64,000 bases of DNA from Candidatus Endomicrobium neocapritermitis (lineage in GTDB: Bacteria; Elusimicrobiota; Endomicrobiia; Endomicrobiales; Endomicrobiaceae), in contig WRJZ01000054.1 of assembly GCA_009778325.1 (NCBI GenBank), positions 1 to 64,000 of the forward strand. Reading direction: 5' to 3'. Both the position numbers and the translations under genes were made by a program. Below are positions 8,707 to 20,000 of this stretch, piece by piece (positions within the stretch are counted from its first letter, which is position 1; each line of letters starts with the position of its first letter). A model generated the notes under the pieces. That model did no database searches. It was given only the letters and a program-made list of their open reading frames with translations, and was not told where the DNA came from.

Positions 8707-9576
8707 CTAAAGCGTGTCGACATATATAATCGGGATAAGTATCTTTTTTATTTCCAGCACTACTTTTTCCAAATTTTCAGGAATGTCTGTAAGATTATTC
8801 TTCTTTAAAAACGAAGACCATTGTTTCAGCTTCAGAGTGTCTTTATAAAATTTCTCTGAAAATACTTCAGGTTCGGCGGTTAATTCTATGCCTCTGTTAT
8901 GAAATGTTTTCTTTATGGCTTGCTTTAGGGCGGCAGAATCAACAGAACAATTTTTCAATATGGTATAAACGTCATAGAAGTCCTTCATCCTGCTGTTAAT
9001 GAAGCCAAGTTTTACCATAGCCTCAAACTTTTCAGCAATGACGACCTCCAGCGGATAGCCTTTTAATTTAATTTTGTCTTCGGAAAGTATAGACGGAAAT
9101 ATAATATCCTGTTTGGCCGGATATATAACATCCCCAAAACCAAAATCTATCTGAACCTGTTGTTTTATCTTACCTAAAACGCCTGTAATTTTTATCCTTA
9201 TGCCTTCGTAATCTGCATCTTCTTTTATTCTCTCCGAGGTTATTGCAGCGGGATTAAAGACAATTCCGTCCGGCAGGCCTATATCGGCTATTTCTTTAAA
9301 AATAGATTCTATTTTTTTCGCGTCGCTTTTTAATTTTTCAGCCAAAAAGTCAATATCAACGGTAGGACGCGACGTCGGTACGTCTATAACAATCAGGAGG
9401 AGCCCGCCTTTCAATACAAAACCGGTCTTATATTTGGAAACAGAAAGCCTATAAAGCAGCCTTTCCTGAAAATATCGAAGTAAAATGTTATTAAAATCGA
9501 CATCTTTCTTTTTTGCGATATTTAAAAGTTTTGCTTTAACGGAAGCGGCAATGTTAGAAAGATTTTTATTTCTCAT
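8707..9576 (-). CDS. abiEii: AbiEii-type nucleotidyltransferase toxin
   Basis: A 289-residue nucleotidyltransferase-fold protein of the AbiEii/AbiGii family, the toxin of type IV AbiE systems, which give phage abortive infection and bacteriostasis. The catalytic signature is visible: LKGGLLL near 57, then RPTVDIDFL near 72-80 (G-G followed by DxD). It overlaps the upstream partner gene by 4 bp (ATGA), the normal AbiE arrangement with antitoxin first. The reaction is inferred from the family; some relatives modify tRNA acceptor ends. Confidence 0.9.
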   Translation of the reverse strand: MRNKNLSNIAASVKAKLLNIAKKKDVDFNNILLRYFQERLLYRLSVSKYKTGFVLKGGLLLIVIDVPTSRPTVDIDFLAEKLKSDAKKIESIFKEIADIGLPDGIVFNPAAITSERIKEDADYEGIRIKITGVLGKIKQQVQIDFGFGDVIYPAKQDIIFPSILSEDKIKLKGYPLEVVIAEKFEAMVKLGFINSRMKDFYDVYTILKNCSVDSAALKQAIKKTFHNRGIELTAEPEVFSEKFYKDTLKLKQWSSFLKKNNLTDIPENLEKVVLEIKKILIPIIYVDTL

Positions 9577-10139
9577 ACCAGCGCCATAAGCCAGGGTTCC
9601 ATAATTTTTTTAACTTTCAGTTTCTCGGACATCTCATACAGCTTGTTTATATTTTTATCCTTGCGCTTCATATATTCTACAAGGCATTCTTTGGCAATAT
9701 CCATACCCATTTGGTTGCGATACTTGAAAGCATCGCAAATGGTGCGCTCCGCGTTATATATTTTGAAACTATACTTGCCTTCTTTAACTTCCATAACACC
9801 ATAGTTAAAAAGAGATTCGTTTATAAAAAGGATATTAGTCGGAGGATAAAGAAGTTTAGGCGGACGTTCAGTCCTGTTTATTGCGATAGTGACTTTTGAC
9901 GGCAGAAAAGTTGTGAGCTTATGGTATACCAAGGCGGAAAACCCCGCAATAACTACACGCGGATAGGCAACGGATATGTCAACAAAACTCTGGTTCTGTC
10001 CAAACATGTCAAACTGTCTATAAAGCCCCTGCTTTATCTTTATAATTTCATCATTATCGCAGAGGGTTTTTATATCGTTACTTCTAAGCCCCATTGCGGT
10101 AAATTCTTTAGTTGTTATATAACCTTTAAATTTTTTCAT
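9573..10139 (-). CDS. abiEi: AbiEi-type antitoxin / transcriptional autoregulator
   Basis: A 188-residue protein of the AbiEi family: N-terminal winged-helix segment (residues 5-60, FTAMGLRSNDIKTLCDNDEIIKIKQG region) and a C-terminal antitoxin domain with the family pattern YNAERTICDAFKYRNQMG near 128-145. AbiEi proteins neutralise the AbiEii toxin without forming a stable complex and repress their own promoter through inverted repeats. Such a repeat lies directly upstream (10148-10195), supporting the assignment. Confidence 0.9.
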   Translation of the reverse strand: MKKFKGYITTKEFTAMGLRSNDIKTLCDNDEIIKIKQGLYRQFDMFGQNQSFVDISVAYPRVVIAGFSALVYHKLTTFLPSKVTIAINRTERPPKLLYPPTNILFINESLFNYGVMEVKEGKYSFKIYNAERTICDAFKYRNQMGMDIAKECLVEYMKRKDKNINKLYEMSEKLKVKKIMEPWLMALV

Positions 10140-10147
10140 AACTCATC

Positions 10148-10195
10148 TTGCTTAAACCGTATGCAAATTATAATAAATGCAGACGGTTTAAGCAA
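10148..10195 (-). promoter_or_regulatory. abiE promoter with inverted-repeat operator
   Basis: TTGCTTAAACCGT (10148-10160) and ACGGTTTAAGCAA (10183-10195) form a 13-bp perfect inverted repeat. Between and across them, on the minus strand, lie a weak -35 TTGCTT (10195-10190) and -10 TATAAT (10172-10167) with a 17-bp spacer. The repeat brackets the promoter as expected for AbiEi autoregulation. Confidence 0.75.
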
Positions 10196-10208
10196 ATACA
10201 GATGAATA

Positions 10209-10306
10209 GAAGTTGAGAGGTTGAGAAGCTGAGAGGAGCTGTGGTCGTTAAAGTATTTACCTTTGCTCAACTTCTCAGCTTCTCAACTTCCCAGCTTCCG
10301 CCGTTA
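10209..10306. repeat. Fold-back element, arm word 'gaagttga/gaagctg'
   Basis: The left arm GAAGTTGAGAGGTTGAGAAG (from 10209) and the right arm CTCAACTTCTCAGCTTCTCA (from 10266) are complementary word arrays around the core GAGCTGTGGTCGTTAAAG. The border CCGCCGTTA ends at about 10306. Confidence 0.8.
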
Positions 10307-10393
10307 TTGCAACTTTTGAAATTTTTGTGAAAAAGGCGTACTTGTATTGTATTATCGCCTAATATTGGCTATATTTATTATGGTATATTGGCT

Positions 10394-10894
10394 ATGAAAA
10401 ATAAAATTGTTTCTCTTTCCATTGTTTTATCGTTTCTGGCGTGTATAGTATGCACGCCGGCGCATATATTTTTGCAAAGCTTTTACCAAAGAAGCAGCAT
10501 GGCTTTTAAAACAATTGATATTCAAGGCGCGGCAAAAAACTTTGTATTTTCAGCTGAAAAAATCGCCGGACTTGATGATTTTACCCAAAATATTAAAACT
10601 CCTAAGAAAACAGTATTTGACTTTGAAGGCAATTTGGCATTATTATCAGCCAAACAGGAACAAAAATTCATTTTAGCACAAAGCGGCATAAGCGGTGATT
10701 TTCTGAAACATCTTGATTTTTCAAATGGTTTTTACTTTACGGATATTGACCGGCACCGATTGCGAACGCACACGAATGCTGACATCGGAACTCTGTTTGT
10801 TTTTTTCATACTTATATATATAGGTATGCTTAGAGGCATTTATTTAAATAAAAATATATTATTGCTTCAAAATAAAAAACCTCTGTTTGCGTAA
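10394..10894 (+). CDS. Hypothetical membrane-anchored protein
   Basis: Not recognised. This 166-residue protein has an N-terminal hydrophobic segment (residues 5-28), a polar middle rich in FDF/FxF stretches, and a C-terminal membrane segment near 134-150 (FVFFILIYIGML). The open frame could start at a TTG at 10388, but the ATG at 10394 is preferred. No clear ribosome-binding site is seen. An intrinsic terminator overlaps its stop codon, which supports a real transcript ending here. Confidence 0.55.
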   Translation: MKNKIVSLSIVLSFLACIVCTPAHIFLQSFYQRSSMAFKTIDIQGAAKNFVFSAEKIAGLDDFTQNIKTPKKTVFDFEGNLALLSAKQEQKFILAQSGISGDFLKHLDFSNGFYFTDIDRHRLRTHTNADIGTLFVFFILIYIGMLRGIYLNKNILLLQNKKPLFA

Positions 10895-10912
10895 AACAGA
10901 GGTTTTTTATTT
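10872..10912 (+). terminator. Intrinsic terminator overlapping the end of the hypothetical gene
   Basis: AAAAAACCTCTGTTTGCGTA followed by AAACAGAGGTTTTTTATT forms a perfect stem with a short GCG loop and a T-run. The TAA stop of the upstream gene lies in the loop/right arm. The stem is A/T-flanked and could work in both directions. Confidence 0.88.
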
Positions 10913-10916
10913 TGAA

Positions 10917-11070
10917 GCAGAAGCTGGGAAGTTGGGAAGCTGAGAAGTTGAGCAAAGACAAAAATGTCAGAAGATGGGATGCAGGGATGCGGGGAAGTTG
11001 AATAATGTCTACGACTTAAACTACCACAGCTCCTCCCAGCTTCTCAGCTGCCCAGCTCTCTAAGCTTCTA
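10917..11070. repeat. Long fold-back element upstream of the giant gene
   Basis: Left arm GCAGAAGCTGGGAAGTTGGG... (from 10917) and right arm CTCCCAGCTTCTCAGCTGCC... (to about 11070) are complementary word arrays. The middle holds GATGCAGGGATGCGGGG words and the core CTTAAACTACCACAGCTCC (11014-11032). The right end AGCTTCTAATT directly joins the ribosome-binding site of the giant gene, exactly as at 45213-45223. Confidence 0.8.
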
Positions 11071-11083
11071 ATTGGAGAAAATT

Positions 11084-14000
11084 ATGAACATCAAGAAATT
11101 TACATCACTGCTGACAATGTTGTGTTTCCTTGTGACGTTCGCGGGGCAAAATCTCGCGTGGGCAACGCAGGAGACGTCGTCAGGCAAAATAGGCTCCGCC
11201 GAATTTAAGAAAATTTTTGAAAACATTCCGCTAATTCCGACACAATACGGAAAAGTTACCTCTGTTTCCGATTTAGGCGGCAAAAGCATAGTCGTAAACA
11301 TTCAAGACCTTCACTGCCATCCGGAAGCGCAGAGAAACATAAGCAGAATTATAGAAATTCTTGATAAAAACTATAAAGTCCGCAGCGTGCACGTTGAAGG
11401 AGCATACGGCAAAATCAGCACGGAATGGCTTTCCGGAATACAGGACAAACAGTTGAGAGATTCTCTTGTCGAACAGATGTTAAACGACGGAAGGCTTAAC
11501 GCGGCCGAATATTATGCGGTTAAAAACGATAAAAAAGATTTTTTATTCGGTATAGAAAATAAGCAAATTCATGAAGACAATATTAAGAGGCTTGCGTATA
11601 TTTTGGATAAGCAGGAAATATACGACGAACTGCTTGCCAAAATTCAAAACAATCTAAATTTTTGGGACAGCAAATATACCAATATCCGCAACAAACGTTT
11701 TAACAAAACCCTTGAAAAATATCACAGCGGCAAAATGAAAACTGACAAATTTTACGCGATTTTAAACAAGTACGCCAACAAAATCAACTCGAATCCGGAA
11801 AAGTATAACAATGTTCTGCCGATAAATACCTCTAATTATCCCAACATACAAAATTTCATGTTCGTGACAAAAGCAAATGCGGACTTGAACATGAAGAAAG
11901 TCCAACTCCAGCTGCAGGCAATTCTTTCTTATTTAAAAGCAAAACTTCCCCCTCAGGCATTCCAGATATTTCTGGATGAAACCGATAATTTCGCAAATAT
12001 AGACAGACTTGCCGCCGCTCTTTCAAATTTCAGCACAATGTTTGATATCAACCTCAACGCCCATTACTCTGACCTAAATACTTTCTTTAAACTTCAGACA
12101 TTAAGCAGAAATATTAATCCGCTGGATTTAATAGCGGAAGAAAGACACCTGATTGAAAGACTTCGGACTGCGCTGTCTTATGATCAGACGGAAAACGAAA
12201 TAGCTTTTATGAGCGATTTTTACGGCTACTTCAGGGATTACATGAAAAATACGCTCATGTCCGATGATTTAGCTTATTTAGCCGCGCGCTTGGACAAGTT
12301 TAGAACGCTTTACGCAAAATACGCGTTTGTCAACGACTTAAAATCCGTTGAGCAAGACTTTGAAATTCTCAACGCGTTCCATAAAATAAATGAGGACAGA
12401 AACGATATTTTCAGCGACAATATATTCAAATACTGGCAGCCAAAAGATACAGGCAGCGCTAAAAGTATCGTTACAAACAATGCCGACGACATATTTAAAA
12501 ACGCCGAGGAAATAATAGTTGTAGTCACCGGAGGTTTTCACAGCCCAGGATTGAAAGACATTCTCGCAAAAAAGGGCATTACAGACATTATTATAACGCC
12601 TACGGTAACAACAGACACTAAACGCGCCGAAGAAATTTATGAAGAAATAATCAGACAGCAGAGTATATTTTTAAGAGAAACGCTTGCTTTTGGAATCGCA
12701 TCGCAGGCAATTTCACAAGAACAATTTGAAATCCTTGTTACCGCGGGAATATCTTTAATGAAAGACGTGCGGTATTCGCCGGATAACATCAAAGCTCTTA
12801 TGGATAATTTAAAATCCATTAACCCGGAGTTCAAAATTGAAAACGATACCATAACTCTTCCTGCCGACAAAGAGAAAATAAAAAGAAATACCGTAAAAAT
12901 CATAAATAAAGACGGACGGATTGCGCTAGACCTTAGGCGATATAATAATCCGGCTAAGACAGAAAAAGATTATAAATCCGCCATGGACGAAGTATTTAAA
13001 CTTATTCGACATTCCATTCTCACTCCCAATTCCGCAATAAGAATTTTAAATCCGGATATTGACGGTTTTGTAACCGGCTTTATTAATTTTGCCGAGAAAA
13101 ACAGATTCTATAACTTTTTAAACGGCGACGGGTTTGAAATGAATGTCGCGGCTTTTATAGCGCAGAACAAAGAAGTAAAATACATTTATGGAATCAACAT
13201 CGAAACATTAGGAAGACTTCCGCTCGAAATGCAGCGAGCGTTTTTGGACGCTCATAACAAAGAATCTGAAAAAGCGATCCTACGCATCATGCCGCAGAAA
13301 AAAAATACTCAGCAGAATTTTTTCAGAAGAGCAGCTGCTATTATTATATTCGTATTCATGTACCTTTCCTATTCGCCGACCACGTCGCATTCGTCCGAAA
13401 TGTTTATAAATCGCGAAGAAGTTTTTATCCCGCGGCAGACGCCCGTAAATATTGCTCAAGCCGGACAAGCTGCAGAATATCAGAAAACTGCAAACGAAAC
13501 TATAATAACCATGCCTGCGCAGAGAATCGTCGAATCTTTAAGCCAACACGGATATTTACAGACTCCTTCGCTTATTTCTGAAAAAAACGTTCGCAGATCA
13601 ATTGAAAAATCAAATGAAGACAAAAGGCAAAAACAGGTAAATGCCGCATATGATATTTTGCAAAAAAACGGAATAATTGAACCCGGAAAAAGATACCCCG
13701 TGCTGTTTCTTGAAAACCTTGACGCTCCGAATATGGATTTTGCAAATTTCGACGGCAGATTCATAGTAGTGCCCGGAAAAAGTTTTGACAAACTCAACAA
13801 TGAGCAACAGATGGATTTTCTTATAGTAAAAATAGCGCACGAAGCAACTCATCTCAATAATAACAGAGAACTGTTGCTCATTACGGACGAAGCCAAAGCT
13901 TTCAGGGCGACAACAGAATCTTTAAAACTTACCTCAACGGCAACGGCGGATGGATTAAAATATCAGGAATTCGTGGCAAGAGCTTTTGAATTTCTGACAA

Positions 14001-17000
14001 ATAACCAAAGAGACGTTTTAAGAGTATTTGATTTTTATAAAGAAGAAGAAGATTTCAGCCAACTTTATTATTCCGACGTAACGGTAGCGCCGATGCATAA
14101 TTCTAATCCCGGCGTGATTCCAATATCGGACACAACCATAATCATAGAACTTTTTAAAACAGACTCGAAAAAAGACATTAAATTTCGTTTCGCAATCGAC
14201 ACAAAAACCAATGAAATAGTTCACGTTGAAGTCATACAAGGCGACAGCCGTGAAATTTTCATGCCTAAAGACAACAGCATACTGCATTTGCAACCCCAAC
14301 CCGCCCCGCAAATGACAATGGTTTGGCTAAAATGGATTTTTAAAACATTTAATGTTTCAAAACCGACGCAGGAAAAATGGGTTAAAAGAATAGAAACGCC
14401 GATAATGGTTTTGGGCGATTGGTTCCCGAAAGTTCAGAAAGGGTTTTTATTTTTACATTCAGAAGAAGACAGGGAAGCCGTGGAAAAAGCTTTATCTTCG
14501 GAAGGAGGTATTAATTCACAGACAAAACAAGCTTTTAGGGCGGCAAAAAGCAAAATTAATTTTCCGATAATAAAACAAATAGCAGATTTAGCCGTAAAAA
14601 TAAGAGCGGCATTTATAATAACTGCAGCATTACATATTGATTTTAACAATAAGGAAACTGAACGTGTTAACGAAATAGAAAAAATTTTAATTGACAAGCT
14701 TCAACCTGAACAATTCGTTAGCTTAGATTTTACAGATATAGAGATTGATAGGTCAAAAACCATGATAACAGGATTCACAAATTCTAATGATTCCAAAAAT
14801 TCTGAACAAAAAAAAATGGATGCCATTGACGCGGGAAAGCCTGTGTTAATATCGTTGGTATATGACAGAAATAAAACAGAAGAAGGCGTCGTAGATGAAG
14901 CCGGAGGTGAAAAATTTCAAGACGTAACAAACAGGGTTTTAGATAACATTGTAGAAAAATTCTATAAACTGAGAATAGAAGGAACCGCTGAATCGTTTAA
15001 AGAAATGATTAAAAACGCTTTTATACACGGCAATAATGCGAACCTTTCAAAAAAAATATTCATTTATTTCGATGGAAAAGATATTCTTATAATTAATGAA
15101 GACAGTTCTAAAGTTAAAAATCTTGAAACAACGTCTAACATTTCTAAATCCGGCATGTATGGGCTTGGGTATGGATCAATACAGGCCGGTCGTAATGTTA
15201 GTATGAAGTGGGCAAGAATAAATATTGGAAATGATAAAAACATATTTATTACGGCAGGCACTCCTTACACTATTGGTTCTAATGGATTAGAAAAGAAAGA
15301 AGTAGGAGAACAAGCATTAAAAAAGATAAGCCAAACTGCAGCGTGGAAAGAGCCTAAAGAGCTTCCTAGAACTGACAACGCATACAAGCTTCCCGAAATG
15401 AAAGAAGGCGGGAAGGTGTATTTTGAAGGTTATAAAGACAGCGATGAAGATTTTCCTATTATTTTTATCTCAAAACAAAACGGCAAGTTTATAATCCACA
15501 ATATTTCTGACGGTTTTATAAATTTGCAAAATGAAAAATTTGAAATAAGAGAAGAAAACGGAGCATATTATTTAGTTACTACTCATAGATTTGATCATAA
15601 TTATAAAGTCAATATTACTGCTGTCAATAAAACTATAAGCATCAAAACTTTTGATTTGTCAACCGGAAAATATGATTTTGAACGTATAGGGAACAATAAA
15701 GAAAATATTGAGTATTTAGAAGAATACTTTTTAGAATTTTTATCTTCAAAAGAAGGAAAAACCTATGCTTATTATGACAATGAAGAAAGTTACAAACGTA
15801 TTAATGAATATTTTAACAGGGTAAAAACATTAGAAAGTAATTTAAAAGATAAGAATATACAAATTACCAAAAGATTTTTTTATATGGGCAGAAATATAGT
15901 CGAAATACAATATGATAACGGCGAAAAATATTTATTTTATCAATCCCGTCGCGGTACCGGTTTAAAAAATGAAGGAAATTGGTATCCATTAATAGGTATT
16001 TCCATGGAATCAGGTTTCGAAGACAACTTAAAGGGATGGTTTGTAAAGTTCGGAGAGCGTGATGATATTATATCAGGTGTGGACGATTTATACGGCAGTT
16101 CTGCTTTTGCGCATACTGTCAAGTTGTTGGCAGAAGATGACGCAAAACTTAAATTATCAACTGGCAGAGGAATAGCCAATCAGTCCGACCAACTCACAAC
16201 TCCGTCAACCGTTGAACGGCTTGCAAAAATCGGAATAAAACAAAATGTTGACGAAAATAGCGGGCAGGCGGCCTTTGCATTTCTTGTTTTTGACTCTCTC
16301 ACTTCAATGGAGATTGGCAGCGACATGGACGCGCTAAGAAATGAACGGCAAAAAAACGATATTTTAAAAGCTTTGCCGGAAAAAACTCAAGAAGCCTTTA
16401 AAATGCTTGAAACCGCAAAAAAAGAACTTTCTGAAAACAATTTCGATCAAGTAATTGCCTTTATACAATCTCAGCTCAAAAATTTGAGTAAAAACATCGA
16501 GTTCGAAAAAATCGATATAACCTCGCCGAATACTCTTTTACTTATAGCCGCATTAGAATTAATGACCGGCTATTTATTGCAAAATCCTCAAAAAACAGCA
16601 GTTTTTAATGTATCGGATATGTACAATGTACTTCATTTATATATTTATCTTTCCGAAAAGTACGCTAACGGATTGCTTCTGTCGAACTATCTTATGACAA
16701 AAGGAGCTTCGGGTTTTGTTGACGTATTTATTAATATGTTTCCGGTTCTTGGCCATACGCTTGCAAAAAAAGCGATGGAGTTTTTCAAAAACAATGTTTT
16801 CCTGCTGGATAACGAGTACGGAGAGAGCGGAAAAATCCCTCAGATTTTTCTCGGCAATCTGGAAGCCCTTTACGGGTTATTTAAAAATGACGATAACGCG
16901 GACAATGCGCTGATACGTTTGTTAAATGACTCTTCGCTGAAAAATCAGGATATTATAGATAAAGTGAAAGCTTTAAGAATAAAATTGGTTTCCGCAAAAC

Positions 17001-20000
17001 TGGATTCTCTTCTTGATAAAAAATTTAACATGACGCAAAAAATCCCAAGCATAGACGATTATGATGATGCTGAAAATTATCAATATCTGCTTTATAAAAT
17101 AATTAACGATATTTCCTATAATTTAAAGATTTTACGCGATTATGGAATTCTGCCTGACGAAAGCAAACTAAAAAAAGCCTTTCCTGAAGGCGAGTATGAA
17201 TATATTGACATACTGTCTCATAAAAACGACAAAGATTTTTTACTCGGCGTAATTGAGAACAAAGAAAATAAGCACTCTATTCACCAAAGGCTTTTCGCCG
17301 CCATGTATTTCAAAGCAAATCGTGAATTTGATTCGGAAGGCGGACTTACGGATAAAGATATAGAGTCGCTCGCGCAAGCATACCGCGAAAATATTAATTC
17401 GTTTAAAGTCAGCAATAATTTTGACTTGCAGGCTTCAATAATGGGAACTCATCTGCTTCTTTCTCGGGAATTAAACATTACCAAAGAACACGAAGATTTA
17501 AGATTTTCAAGAAATTATAAAAATTTATTTACAAAAATGTCATCTGCCATTATTGTTGGAGACCCGAATAATAATAAGAAGATAGCGGCTAATGAGACTT
17601 TGATGTTTACGCGTAAATATGTATCGCCTGACGCAATCGCGCATGAACTGGGACACTATTACCTATATATTTTGTCTAATTACTCTGATATAAGCATGCT
17701 CAATGAACTTTTTGCATATACAATACAAGGTTATATTGCTGTAAATATAATGAAAAAAATTCCTTTTTTCGCCGAAAATTTTATGACTTTAAAATTTGGA
17801 GAAGACGGCTTCGATGAACAAGAAATTCATAGCGCTGCAAAAGGATTTATTAACAGTATCTCTGCAGCATTTAAAGCATTGAACTATCCTTTTTCATTGA
17901 TACATCTTTCTCAGGCAATAGTTGAATTTGCGAAAAATGACAAATCCGTCTACGCTTCGCAAAGCGTTTTCATTCGAAAATTTTTGGAAGCATATTCAAA
18001 ATTTCTTAAGGAAAATTTTAACCCGGATCTTAATCCGGAAGATTTTATAAGAACTTTCAGCCTTATTGAACCAGACCTTGGCAGAGATATATCCGAGAAA
18101 AGCCGACTTGTTGATAATATTACTGCTTCTGAGAAGCTGGAATCGCTTCTTAATGACAAAATAAAATATTCAAAAGAAATCCCGAAAATTTCTTACGCGC
18201 CAACATTCTCGGACCCTACCGGTGAAAATACAGCATTTGATTATCAGGATAATTTGAACAATACAGTTGAAGAAATCGCAGATAACCTTGGAGCTCTTTA
18301 TGAATACAATAACTTTGACGCGATCCCTCACGAAAATATAAAACGGCACTTTCCTAACATACATAAGGCTTTTCCTAACGGGGAGTATGATTATCTTCAC
18401 ATTTTAGTTAACAGAGAAAATAATGTATATTTACGGAAAGTTTTTAACGACAAAACTAAAGAGTTGAAATACAGGCTTTTTGCCATGATGTATCTAAAGG
18501 CAAACGGACAAACTATCAGCGATACAGATACCGTTTCAATAACGAATGAGTTTGAGAAAGTTGTAACTACATTTGAAATCGGAAACAATTTTGACTTGAG
18601 AGCTGCTGCCATGGGCACGCATCTGTTTCTAACGAAAGAATTTAAGTTTATTGCCGTCAATCAGTATAATGATCTATTTAAAAAAATAGCATCCTCTATA
18701 ATTGTCGCGCAGGCGGAACATGACAAAGTTGGAGCTAACTCAAGACTTATTTTCACAAAAGCATCTGCCGTAATCGACATTATTGCCCATGAACTCGGAC
18801 ATACTTATTTGGAGTTTCTTGTTCCAAAACTTGACATAATAATAAGCAAAACCGATAGAACGTTTCACGAACTCTTTGCCTTTACTATCATGGGAGTGAT
18901 TGTTGAAAAGCTCGGAAATCTTCAACCTTTCAAAGGATATAGCATGAATTTTCTTTTATATAGCAACACTGAACAGCCGGAACAAAATATTCATGCTGCG
19001 GTAGGAGGTTTTTTAAATACGGCTTGGACAGTATTTAAAGAACTCAATTATATTTTTTCATTGCCTCATCTTGCGGAAGCGATTATTCAGTTTACAAAAG
19101 ACACCCGGTACGAAGACTACACAACGCAAAGCTCGTTATTTACCGCTTTTTTGGAAAACTACGCGGATTTTATATCAAATAATTTTCCTGAAACTAAAAC
19201 AGATAAAGAATATTTTTTAAACCTGTTTAAACAGCTTGAAGGAACAGAGCTCGGAAAGCTGATATTACAGAGAAAGCGCCTCATTGAAAATATGTCTTCA
19301 ACGGAAAATTATAAAAATTATGCACTTGACTTATCGCTGGCAGAGCTTAAAGCTGCCAAATATATTTCTAAAGATACAGAACGTCTTTTCCAATTCGGTT
19401 TTCATCCGGATGAAATAGAATATTTATATATAATGAAAAACAATAAATCTCCGAATGAGCTTAAAAATATAATTAATGATTCTTCAGCTGACATTAAGCA
19501 CAGGCTTTATGCTTTGGCAATGATAAGAGAGATTGGCAATACTGAAGATTTCAGCGAGCTGATAAATATAAATGAATTTATCAATAAATTTAAAAACCGC
19601 GAAATAGAAATTAACAATATATTCGATTTCAAGGCAGTCGCTGCCGGGCTTCATGAAGCCGTAATGTCTGGCAAGAACCAAAGAGATTTTTTTAAAGATT
19701 CCGCAAACACTTATAGAAGTATTCTTTCGTTAGCCTTGATAAACAAAGGCAATATCGACAGACGTAATCGCTCTCAGTATTTATATGTTACGGATTTTTC
19801 AGAATACAGCCTTATGGAAGCTTTTGAAAACCTGTATTCTAAAGATGCCGTCAATCCACGGGTTCATTCTGAGCTGAGAGATATGCTTGGCAAAATTTTT
19901 AATTCTTTCGATGCTCTTGAAAATTTTTACAGGCTTCTGACAGGGTATCAACCGTCAGATATCAATATTTCGAAGCAAAATATTGCTTTTGATTTTTTGG

